Assembly: GCA_031282935.1 (NCBI GenBank)
Contig: JAITCS010000109.1
Coordinates: forward strand, 1-6,318
Length of the DNA stretch: 6,318 bases
Source: Cellulomonadaceae bacterium
GTDB lineage: Bacteria; Actinomycetota; Actinomycetes; Actinomycetales; Cellulomonadaceae
Direction: 5' to 3'
Made by a program: the position numbers and the translations under genes. Numbering within the stretch: the first letter of the stretch is position 1; each line of letters opens with the position of its first letter. The notes beneath the pieces were generated by a model. That model was given only the letters and a program-made list of their open reading frames with translations, made no database searches and was not told the origin of the DNA. Positions 1 to 5,104 of this stretch are shown piece by piece.

Positions 1-1386
1 GATGCGGGCCGCGTCCAGTGGCGGGTGGCGCGCCGCCGGGAGCGGGTCTTGCCAAGGGAGCGGGCCGGCGGGTTTCCACGAGCCGAGCAAACGCTGGTGT
101 GGCCCCATATCACGGTGGGTGAGTTTGTACCAGGCGCGCGCATAGGCGTCAGTGAAAGCCGCAAAATCGTCGTGGAAACGGCGGGCGATCTTGTCGTATT
201 CGGGGTCAACCCGCAGCGCGATGTCCGAGGTGAGCATTGCGGGCGGGCGATCCCCGCTGCCGTCGGCCTCAGGCACCATAATGATTTGTTGGCCGTCTTT
301 CGGCTTCCACTGCCAGGCTCCAGCAGGCGACTTGGTGAGTTCCCACTCGTATCGGTACAGGATTTCCAGGTATTCGTTGTCCCACTGGGTGGGGTTGTAC
401 GTCCAGGTGACCTCCGGGCCGGAGGTGATCGCGTCCACGCCCTTGCCGCTGCGGAAGTCGGACTTCCAACCCAAACCCTGCTGCTCCATCGGCGCATCCT
501 CCGGGTCTGGCCCCACGTGCTGTTCACCGGCGGCGGCGCCGTGGGTTTTGCCGAAAGTGTGGCCGCCCGCGATCAGGGCCACCGTTTCCTCGTCGTTCAT
601 GCCCATGCGGCCAAAGGTTTCCCGAATGTCGTGGGCCGACCCAGCCGGATCAGGCACCCCGCCTGGCCCCTCCGGGTTGACGTAAATCAAGCCCATCTGC
701 GCGGCAGCCAAAGGCCGCTCAAGTTTGCGCTCTTTGTCCCAGCGTTCCTCGGCGAGCCAGGTGGTTTCTGGGCCCCAGTACACGTCATCGTCCGGCTCCC
801 ATTCATCCACGCGCCCGCCGCCGAAACCGTAAATGGGCAGGCCCATTTCCTTTTGTGCCACGGTGCCCGCCATGATGATCAGGTCGGCCCAACTGAGTGC
901 CCGGCCATACTTCTTTTTGACGGGCCAAAGCAGGCGCCGCGCCTTGTCGAGCGACTGGTTATCCGGCCAAGAGTTGAGCGGCGCGAACCGCTGCTGCCCC
1001 CCGCTGGCCCCGCCCCGACCGTCGAGCGCGCGATAAGTTCCCGCCGCGTGCCAAGCCATGCGCACATAGAACGGGCCGTAGTTGCCGAAATCGGCGGGCC
1101 ACCAGTCTTTGGAATCGTAAAGAGTGTGGGCAATGTCGGCGGCGACGGCGTCGAGGTCAAGGGCCTGAAACGCGCTGGCGTAATCGAAATCGGGGTCGTT
1201 TGGGTTGGCTTCCCGAATGTCATGATCCAACATCTTCAGGTTTAACTGCTCAGGCCACCAATTCCGGTTGCCGCCGCCCTCCGAAGGGGTAGGCATTCGA
1301 CCGCCATGCCCAAAGCCGCCCTCGCCCACACCGCCGTTCCCAGAAAGGGCGCCATGCCCCATCGGACACTTCATCTCTGCCGTCAT
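1..1386 (-). CDS. katG: Catalase-peroxidase KatG, N-terminal 462 codons (3' end outside window)
   Basis: Bifunctional heme enzyme that breaks down hydrogen peroxide as a catalase and as a broad peroxidase, normally cytoplasmic. I translated the minus strand from the ATG at 1386; it stays open for 462 codons to the window edge, against about 730 in the family, so the heme-binding N-terminal domain is complete and the C-terminal domain is missing. Visible active-site residues: distal Arg109, Trp112 and His113 in [12 protein letters not shown]; Tyr235 ([10 protein letters not shown]) and Met261 (GRMGMNDEE), which with Trp112 form the family's covalent Met-Tyr-Trp adduct; proximal heme ligand His276 in [10 protein letters not shown]; proximal Trp328 and Asp388; and Arg425 in HRDMGP, which works with the adduct in catalase activity. 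All key residues are intact. Residues 10-40 are Gly/His-rich and 174-194 diverge from the usual family wording. The ATG lies six bases after TATGCT, suggesting leaderless translation; I see no Shine-Dalgarno sequence. No furA-like gene precedes it; the next gene upstream is a nitroreductase. The family call is very secure. Confidence 0.97.
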   Translation of the reverse strand, partial: MTAEMKCPMGHGALSGNGGVGEGGFGHGGRMPTPSEGGGNRNWWPEQLNLKMLDHDIREANPNDPDFDYASAFQALDLDAVAADIAHTLYDSKDWWPADFGNYGPFYVRMAWHAAGTYRALDGRGGASGGQQRFAPLNSWPDNQSLDKARRLLWPVKKKYGRALSWADLIIMAGTVAQKEMGLPIYGFGGGRVDEWEPDDDVYWGPETTWLAEERWDKERKLERPLAAAQMGLIYVNPEGPGGVPDPAGSAHDIRETFGRMGMNDEETVALIAGGHTFGKTHGAAAGEQHVGPDPEDAPMEQQGLGWKSDFRSGKGVDAITSGPEVTWTYNPTQWDNEYLEILYRYEWELTKSPAGAWQWKPKDGQQIIMVPEADGSGDRPPAMLTSDIALRVDPEYDKIARRFHDDFAAFTDAYARAWYKLTHRDMGPHQRLLGSWKPAGPLPWQDPLPAARHPPLDAARI

Positions 1387-1392
1387 GCCGCT

Positions 1393-1398
1393 AGCATA
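1393..1398 (-). promoter_or_regulatory. Candidate -10 element (TATGCT) for leaderless katG start
   Basis: On the minus strand TATGCT is followed by AGCGGC and then the katG ATG, so transcription would be expected to begin at or next to the start codon. The same TATGNT-N6-ATG geometry occurs at nadE and fdxA. I found no convincing -35 hexamer. The nearest GAGG lies about 19 bases before the ATG, too far for a Shine-Dalgarno sequence. Confidence 0.45.
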
Positions 1399-1438
1399 TG
1401 ACGCACCTCGGACACGAACCGTCATTTTGCGTGTTCTA

Positions 1439-1459
1439 GTGTCGCCAAATGGGCGTCAC
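1439..1459. repeat. Inverted repeat upstream of katG, candidate operator
   Basis: Plus-strand arms GTGTCGCC and GGCGTCAC flank the five-base centre AAATG; seven of the eight arm positions pair. It lies 53-73 bases upstream of the katG ATG, between the nitroreductase stop and katG. A second, weaker inverted match, GACACGAAC at 1411-1419 with GTTCTAGTGTC at 1433-1443, overlaps it. Size and position suit a repressor or activator site, for instance for a peroxide- or metal-responsive regulator, but I cannot assign a regulator family. A weak RNA hairpin is the alternative. Confidence 0.4.
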
Positions 1460-1523
1460 CTACTAAAACTCCTGGTCAGGCCCACAACCGGCACTCCGCA
1501 AAGTGAACCAAGGACAGGCCGGA

Positions 1524-2042
1524 TTACCGGAAATTGACCACCTCAGAAATAGGCCGACGCGGCCTCGGGTCGGGGGCTGGGCCGCCAGGATAGCCAATCG
1601 GCAGCAGCGCGATGGGACGCAGGTGGGTAGGCAAATCGAGGATTTCGGCCGCCGTCCGCTCATCAAAACCGCCGCACCAACACCCGCCCAGACCCAAATC
1701 CACCGCACAGAGCAGCATGTTCTGAATCGCCGCCGCAGTATCCTGAATAGTATAAAGGTCACGCCCGCGCTCGCCGTAACGCTCACTGTTCTGGGCCGGA
1801 TCAGCGCACACCACAATCACAATCGGCGCGGTCGCAATCCATGGCTGCTTGGCGGCCTGCTCGGCGATGGCGGACTTAAGCGCTGGGTCGCGGACCACCT
1901 CAAAGTGCCAAGCCTGCTTGTTTCCCGCGCTCGGCGCTGCAATGGCGGCTGCAAGCACATCCTCAATTTGGCTGTCACTGAGGCTTTGCGGGGTGAAGGC
2001 GCGGATGGATTGGCGGGACTGGGCGAGTTTCAGGAAGGACAC
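1524..2042 (-). CDS. Nitroreductase-family FMN oxidoreductase
   Basis: Small flavoprotein of 172 residues, within the usual size of the nitroreductase family, whose members bind FMN, usually as homodimers, and reduce nitro compounds, quinones or flavins with NAD(P)H. The family signature is clear: SRQSIRAF at 9-16 (the N-terminal FMN phosphate-binding stretch), PSAGNKQAWHF at 37-47, the Gly-rich GGCWCGGF at 119-126, and a C-terminal PIGYPGG at 148-154 with a basic, Pro-rich tail. The GTG start is favoured because the FMN-binding SRQSIR normally begins within the first ten or so residues and no better start lies nearby. I see neither a Shine-Dalgarno sequence nor a good -10 box at the leaderless distance, so its promoter is unknown. 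It is divergent from nadE across 37 bases and precedes katG on the same strand by 137 bases; co-transcription with katG is possible but unproven. The physiological substrate cannot be read from sequence. Cys112, Cys121 and Cys123 are noteworthy but not a known metal motif. Confidence 0.9.
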   Translation of the reverse strand: MSFLKLAQSRQSIRAFTPQSLSDSQIEDVLAAAIAAPSAGNKQAWHFEVVRDPALKSAIAEQAAKQPWIATAPIVIVVCADPAQNSERYGERGRDLYTIQDTAAAIQNMLLCAVDLGLGGCWCGGFDERTAAEILDLPTHLRPIALLPIGYPGGPAPDPRPRRPISEVVNFR

Positions 2043-2067
2043 AGCGCAAAGTTTGGTCGCTTGTGGC

Positions 2068-2073
2068 TATGAT
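2068..2073 (+). promoter_or_regulatory. Candidate -10 element (TATGAT) for leaderless nadE start
   Basis: TATGAT matches the bacterial -10 consensus at five of six positions and is followed by exactly six bases (TAAGGT) before the nadE ATG. That spacing predicts transcription starting at the A of the start codon. The AAGG just before the ATG is too close to act as a Shine-Dalgarno sequence. The upstream -35 region shows no good match. The element lies in the 37-base gap shared with the divergent nitroreductase gene. Confidence 0.55.
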
Positions 2074-2079
2074 TAAGGT

Positions 2080-2877
2080 ATGCAGGCCGAGATTGCCCGC
2101 GCCCTCGGCGTGGAACCTTCCATTGACCCAGCCACCGAAGTCGAGCGTCGCGTGCAGTTTTTGGCAGATTACCTGCTCAAATCCGGGGCGCGCGGTTATG
2201 TGCTGGGCATTTCCGGGGGGCAGGATTCGACTTTGGCTGGGCGGCTGGCGCAGTTGGCCTGCGAACGCGTGCGCGCGGCGGGGCGGGAAGCGGTTTTTGT
2301 GGCGGTCGGTTTGCCATATAAGGTGCAAAAAGATGCTGACGATGCTGCTAATGCCATGGCGTTCATTCAGCCAGATAAGCAATTCACTGTGAATATCGAA
2401 AGCGGCGTTAGCGCTATCGAGAACTCTTTATCCGAAGTATTTCCTGGCGGTTTGACAGATTTCAATAGAGGCAATGTCAAAGCTCGCATCAGAATGGTAG
2501 AACAATATGCCATTGCTGGGGAACTCGGGTTGTTGGTTATCGGCACTGACCATGCGGCCGAGGCGGTGACCGGGTTTTACACGAAATTTGGGGATGGCGC
2601 CGCCGATATCACACCGCTCGCGGGGCTTACTAAGCGGCAGGGGAGTTCGCTTTTGGTGGCATTAGGTGCGCCCAAGTCTTTGTATGAGAAAGTGCCCACA
2701 GCGGATTTGCTGGATGGCACTCCGGGGCGCGCCGATGAAGATGAGCTGGGCCTAACATATGAGCAGATTGACGATTACCTGGAGGGCAAGCCGGTTGCCG
2801 CTGGAGTAACTGAGTTAATTGAGGGCAAATATAAGGCGAGCGCGCACAAACGCGCCCTGCCGGTGACGCCGTATTAG
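2080..2877 (+). CDS. nadE: NH3-dependent NAD+ synthetase
   Basis: Catalyses the last step of NAD synthesis: ATP-dependent amidation of deamido-NAD+ using ammonia, in the cytoplasm. The 265-residue product has the short, ammonia-dependent form, lacking the N-terminal glutaminase domain of the long enzymes, and aligns from end to end with my recollection of E. coli NadE (about 275 residues). Landmarks: PP-loop SGGQDS at 45-50 for ATP; RGNVKAR at 130-136; [19 protein letters not shown] at 155-173, a strongly conserved substrate and metal region; KRQ at 185-187; PTADL at 206-210; DDYLEG at 231-236; and HKR at 256-258. The protein stops at [10 protein letters not shown], about six residues earlier than E. 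coli NadE. It is the only plus-strand gene here, divergent from the nitroreductase and convergent with fumC. Its start follows TATGAT by six bases. Composition changes sharply inside the gene (see findings). Confidence 0.97.
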   Translation: MQAEIARALGVEPSIDPATEVERRVQFLADYLLKSGARGYVLGISGGQDSTLAGRLAQLACERVRAAGREAVFVAVGLPYKVQKDADDAANAMAFIQPDKQFTVNIESGVSAIENSLSEVFPGGLTDFNRGNVKARIRMVEQYAIAGELGLLVIGTDHAAEAVTGFYTKFGDGAADITPLAGLTKRQGSSLLVALGAPKSLYEKVPTADLLDGTPGRADEDELGLTYEQIDDYLEGKPVAAGVTELIEGKYKASAHKRALPVTPY

Positions 2878-2945
2878 CCCGGTTTCCCCTTGACCCGGTA
2901 TTGTTGACCCGGTAATGCTGTTCGGCCCGGTATTCCTGGCCCGAT
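2878..2945. repeat. Five imperfect CCCGGT-type repeats between convergent nadE and fumC
   Basis: CCCGGT occurs at 2878, 2894, 2908 and 2926, with a variant CCCGAT at 2940, so starts are 14 to 18 bases apart. The flanks are partly shared: GACCCGGTATT, GACCCGGTAATG, GGCCCGGTATTCC and GGCCCGATATTCC. The array begins directly after the nadE stop codon and ends 16 bases before the fumC stop on the other strand. I see no classical stem plus U-tract terminator, although the self-complementary CCGG cores could form short hairpins. Its function is unknown. Confidence 0.6.
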
Positions 2946-2961
2946 ATTCCGGATGGGATGA

Positions 2962-4323
2962 TTAGCACATCATTATCGGATCCAAAGCATCGTCTAGCTG
3001 ATCCTCCGTCAATTCCCCGCGCGCCACGAAACCTAAATCCAAGGCCGCTTGCTTTATTGTCGAATGATTAGCAACGGCGTATTTGGCAATTTCGGCCGCT
3101 TTATCATACCCGATAATCGGGTTTAGGGCAGTCACGATAGCAGGGGAGGACAACGCATATTGCTGCGCTTTTTCAACGTTAGCGGTGATCCCCGATACGC
3201 ATTTCTCAGCCAACAAAGTGCAAGCGTTGGAAAGCAATTCGATAGATTCTAGGAGCGCGGCCCCGATGATTGGCATTTGCACGTTAAGCTCGAAATTGCC
3301 GCTGGCCCCTGCCCAGGCGATAGTCGCATCATTTCCGACAACACGGGAACACACTTGCAACACAGCCTCAGGAATAACAGGATTCACTTTTCCGGGCATA
3401 ATAGACGACCCAGCCTGCAATTCTGGCAAACTGATTTCCCCCAAACCAGCGGTAGGGCCAGAGGACATCCATCGTAAATCGTTACAAATCTTAGTCAAAG
3501 ACACCGCTAAGGTTTTCAGCGCCCCGGACAACTCCACTAAAGAATCTTGGGTGCCCTGCGCCTCGAAATGATTGTTGGCCTCCCGAATTGGTAAATCGGT
3601 GATCTCGGCAAGTTTTTCTATTACCGTTTGCGGGTAACCTTTGGGCGCGTTCAAACCGGTGCCCACTGCGGTGCCCCCCAAGGCGACCTCACACACGGCC
3701 TCAATCTGGCCGGATAACCGCTCAATGGCGTGGCTTATAGAGGCCGCGTAACCCCCGAACTCTTGGCCTAAAGTGACTGGGGTGGCGTCCATCAGGTGAG
3801 TGCGCCCAGCTTTGACCACCCGATTCAGTTCCTCGGCCTTTATAGCTAACGCTTCAAACAATTCCGACAAAGCCGGAATTAGTTTATTCTCTAAACTATT
3901 TGCGGCCGCAATGTGAATAGCGGTTGGAAAAACATCATTGGTGCTTTGAGAAGCGTTCACCTGATCGTTAGGGTGAACATCTTGCCCTAGTTGCGAACCA
4001 GCGATATTAGCCAAAACCTCATTCATATTCATGTTAGTGGAGGTGCCAGAACCAGTCTGATAAATATCCACCGGGAATTGCGTCTGCAATTCCTGATCCG
4101 AGTCTGAAATGACTTTATCAGCAGCCGCCACAATCGCATCGGCCACCTTAGGATCAAGCGTGCCTAATTGCGCGTTCGACTTTGCGGCCGCCTTTTTTAC
4201 CTGCGCTAAAGCATGTATAAGCGAAGTGGGGAACCGTTGCCCGGAAATCGGAAAGTTCGCCACCGCTAAAGCGGTCTGCTTGCCATAAAGTGCGTCTTTG
4301 GGAAGGGTCGAATTATCACTCAT
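2962..4323 (-). CDS. fumC: Fumarate hydratase, class II
   Basis: Iron-independent, oxygen-tolerant fumarase that interconverts fumarate and L-malate in the citric acid cycle; family members are cytoplasmic homotetramers. The 453-residue length is typical. Conserved regions in order: TGSGTSTNMNMNEV at 90-103; HPNDQVNASQSTNDVFPTA at 117-135; GRTHLMDATPVTLGQEFGG at 173-191, containing the catalytic-region His176; and the superfamily signature GSSIMPGKVNP at 305-315, the flexible loop that closes over the substrate. HLMDATPVTLGQEF together with GTGLNAPKGYP favours fumarase over the related aspartase and argininosuccinate lyase. The ATG shares its first base with the last base of the xseB stop (TAATG), so translation is probably coupled to xseB. 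A GGAG lies about 13 bases before the ATG, rather far to drive initiation alone. It is convergent with nadE across an 84-base repeat-bearing spacer. Base composition is more AT-rich than katG. I see no missing catalytic residue. Confidence 0.96.
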   Translation of the reverse strand: MSDNSTLPKDALYGKQTALAVANFPISGQRFPTSLIHALAQVKKAAAKSNAQLGTLDPKVADAIVAAADKVISDSDQELQTQFPVDIYQTGSGTSTNMNMNEVLANIAGSQLGQDVHPNDQVNASQSTNDVFPTAIHIAAANSLENKLIPALSELFEALAIKAEELNRVVKAGRTHLMDATPVTLGQEFGGYAASISHAIERLSGQIEAVCEVALGGTAVGTGLNAPKGYPQTVIEKLAEITDLPIREANNHFEAQGTQDSLVELSGALKTLAVSLTKICNDLRWMSSGPTAGLGEISLPELQAGSSIMPGKVNPVIPEAVLQVCSRVVGNDATIAWAGASGNFELNVQMPIIGAALLESIELLSNACTLLAEKCVSGITANVEKAQQYALSSPAIVTALNPIIGYDKAAEIAKYAVANHSTIKQAALDLGFVARGELTEDQLDDALDPIMMC

Positions 4324-4595
4324 TAGAATGGCTCATCTCCAGTAATGCTTTCCCCCACGGGCGCCTCGCCGCCGGTAGCGGTGGCCAAGCGTTGTCGGGC
4401 TTTATCTAACCAAGATTGACAATGGGCGGCCAACAACTCGCCGCGTTCCCACAGCTCAAGGGAGGTTTCCAACGGGTCACCGCCCGCCTCAAGGCGCGCC
4501 ACCACCTGCGCGAGCTGCTCGCGGGCCGCCTCGAAAGGCAGCGCCGCGATTTCGGCCTCAAGGTTTGTTGTTTTATCCATATTTTGCTTTGACAA
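4323..4595 (-). CDS. xseB: Exodeoxyribonuclease VII small subunit
   Basis: Small helical subunit that binds several copies per XseA to form exonuclease VII, a metal-independent nuclease that trims single-stranded DNA from both ends. The family core is clear: LPFEAAREQLAQVVARLEAG, then LETSLELWERGELLAAHC, then QSWLDKARQRLA, matching the usual pattern of a helical hairpin with a Glu/Gly hinge and a conserved Cys near the second helix. From the TTG at 4595 it has 90 residues. I chose this start because AAAGAGGAA lies eight bases upstream, the only strong Shine-Dalgarno sequence I see in the window. Other possible starts are an ATG at 4580 (85 residues, weak ribosome site) and a TTG at 4622 (99 residues), where the Shine-Dalgarno sequence would fall inside the gene. 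The acidic, Gly-containing tail (GEAPVGESITGDEPF) follows the conserved core. It overlaps fumC by one base, and a tandem array separates it from fdxA. Confidence 0.9.
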   Translation of the reverse strand: MSKQNMDKTTNLEAEIAALPFEAAREQLAQVVARLEAGGDPLETSLELWERGELLAAHCQSWLDKARQRLATATGGEAPVGESITGDEPF

Positions 4596-4601
4596 TTCGT
4601 G

Positions 4602-4609
4602 TTCCTCTT
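4602..4609 (-). promoter_or_regulatory. Ribosome binding site (AAGAGGAA) that selects the xseB TTG start
   Basis: On the minus strand AAGAGGAA sits with its last G eight bases before the TTG at 4595. It complements the anti-Shine-Dalgarno end of 16S rRNA well, unlike the regions before katG, nadE and fdxA. GATAAT at about 4612-4617, just upstream, resembles a -10 box and could give xseB a short-leader transcript, but no -35 element is evident. Confidence 0.6.
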
Positions 4610-4623
4610 TATTATCTGACAAA

Positions 4624-4721
4624 TCCGCAATTACAGGCTAATCTGCAACCGTAAGCGAATCCGTAACGACAAGCTATTCCGCGACCGCAAGCAAACCGGC
4701 TAATCTGCACCCGCAGGCAAA
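4624..4721 (-). repeat. Tandem array of 18-bp units between fdxA and xseB
   Basis: Read on the minus strand, five full 18-bp units follow one another: 4704-4721 TTTGCCTGCGGGTGCAGA, 4678-4695 TTTGCTTGCGGTCGCGGA, 4660-4677 ATAGCTTGTCGTTACGGA, 4642-4659 TTCGCTTACGGTTGCAGA and 4624-4641 TTAGCCTGTAATTGCGGA. A rough consensus is TTNGCTTGCGGTTGCGGA. An eight-base partial unit, TTAGCCGG, lies at 4696-4703, and a decayed unit beginning TTTGTC follows at about 4623. The first unit codes for the last residues of the ferredoxin, and the ferredoxin stop codon falls in the partial unit. No spacers and no hairpin symmetry are present, so this is not a CRISPR array. Confidence 0.85.
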
Positions 4722-5044
4722 TCCGAAACCATCGGCGTGTCCACCCCGAGCGCCCCCACCCGCGCCGCCCCGCCGGGCGAACCGAGCGCCTCTGAGCGGC
4801 CAGGCAAAACAGTGTCAAAGAAGTTCGCGTTATCGGCCAAATAACTGCGCAGCTCCGGGGGCAAATCGTCCTCGTAATAGATGGCCTCAACCGGGCAAAC
4901 AGGCTCGCAGGCCCCGCAATCAACGCACTCCGTGGGGTGAATGTATAAGGTGCGGTCGCCCTCGTAAATGCAGTCCACCGGGCATTCGTCCACGCACGCC
5001 CGATCCTTGACATCCACGCAAGGCTTCCCGATCACATAGGTCAT
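4700..5044 (-). CDS. fdxA: 7Fe (3Fe-4S/4Fe-4S) ferredoxin, FdxA-type
   Basis: Small cytoplasmic electron carrier with one 3Fe-4S and one 4Fe-4S cluster; redox partners are unknown. The 114-residue protein starts MTYVIGKPC, the characteristic N-terminus of actinobacterial FdxA proteins. By comparison with Azotobacter ferredoxin I, Cys9, Cys17 and Cys50 should hold the 3Fe-4S cluster, Cys21, Cys40, Cys43 and Cys46 the 4Fe-4S cluster, and Cys25 is the usual extra cysteine. All are present. After the cluster domain (1-58) comes the usual acidic, aromatic segment (YYEDDLPPELRSY) and a SPGGAARVG tail. The ATG at 5044 is chosen over an upstream in-frame TTG at 5071 because it fits the family exactly and follows TATGTT by six bases. 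The gene sits between xseA (60-base gap) and xseB, splitting the two exonuclease VII subunits. Its last residues, DLPAGAD, are encoded by the first unit of the 18-bp array, so the tail may have been reshaped by repeat expansion. Confidence 0.95.
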   Translation of the reverse strand: MTYVIGKPCVDVKDRACVDECPVDCIYEGDRTLYIHPTECVDCGACEPVCPVEAIYYEDDLPPELRSYLADNANFFDTVLPGRSEALGSPGGAARVGALGVDTPMVSDLPAGAD

Positions 5045-5050
5045 ACCCTT

Positions 5051-5056
5051 AACATA
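5051..5056 (-). promoter_or_regulatory. Candidate -10 element (TATGTT) for leaderless fdxA start
   Basis: On the minus strand TATGTT is followed by AAGGGT and then the fdxA ATG, the same spacing as at nadE and katG. The AAGGG is one base from the ATG, too close for a Shine-Dalgarno role. It lies in the 60 bases between xseA and fdxA and would let the ferredoxin be expressed independently of xseA. No clear -35 element is seen. Confidence 0.5.
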
Positions 5057-5104
5057 CCCCGCCGCCGCCAAAGAAACGTGGCATGACCGGCTGGGCGCGC
5101 GGGT

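Noticed and set aside
25..1245. Long plus-strand open frame of about 400 codons opposite katG
   Set aside because: It is the antisense shadow of katG: the minus-strand translation shows every KatG active-site motif, while the plus-strand product has no recognisable domain and low-complexity Arg/Pro/Val content.
1391..1400. Adjacent NheI-like and NdeI-like sites (GCTAGC, CATATG) at the katG start, like a cloning vector junction
   Set aside because: Both flanks are continuous natural sequence, with katG coding on one side and the inverted-repeat spacer and nitroreductase on the other; no vector features are present.
1387..1523. Small gene or terminator in the nitroreductase-katG gap
   Set aside because: No frame with a start, ribosome site and reasonable length was found, and stems such as CCGG-TAAT-CCGG near 1520 are too short to call a terminator.
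1503..2072. Plus-strand open frame opposite the nitroreductase
   Set aside because: The minus strand encodes a complete nitroreductase with FMN-binding motifs; the opposite frame shows no family resemblance.
2878..2961. Rho-independent terminator between nadE and fumC
   Set aside because: The repeats give only short CCGG-type stems with mismatches and no T-run follows on either strand.
4612..5013. Minus-strand frame overlapping fdxA whose end reads as Cys-rich hexapeptides (FACGRG, IACRYG, FAYGCR)
   Set aside because: The pattern is the translation of the 18-bp DNA array in an alternative frame; upstream it runs out of frame across a clear ferredoxin gene and has no start or ribosome site of its own.
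5069..5071. Upstream in-frame TTG as the fdxA start
   Set aside because: It would add nine residues before the family-typical MTYVIGKPC start and would place the TATGTT-AAGGGT element inside the gene.
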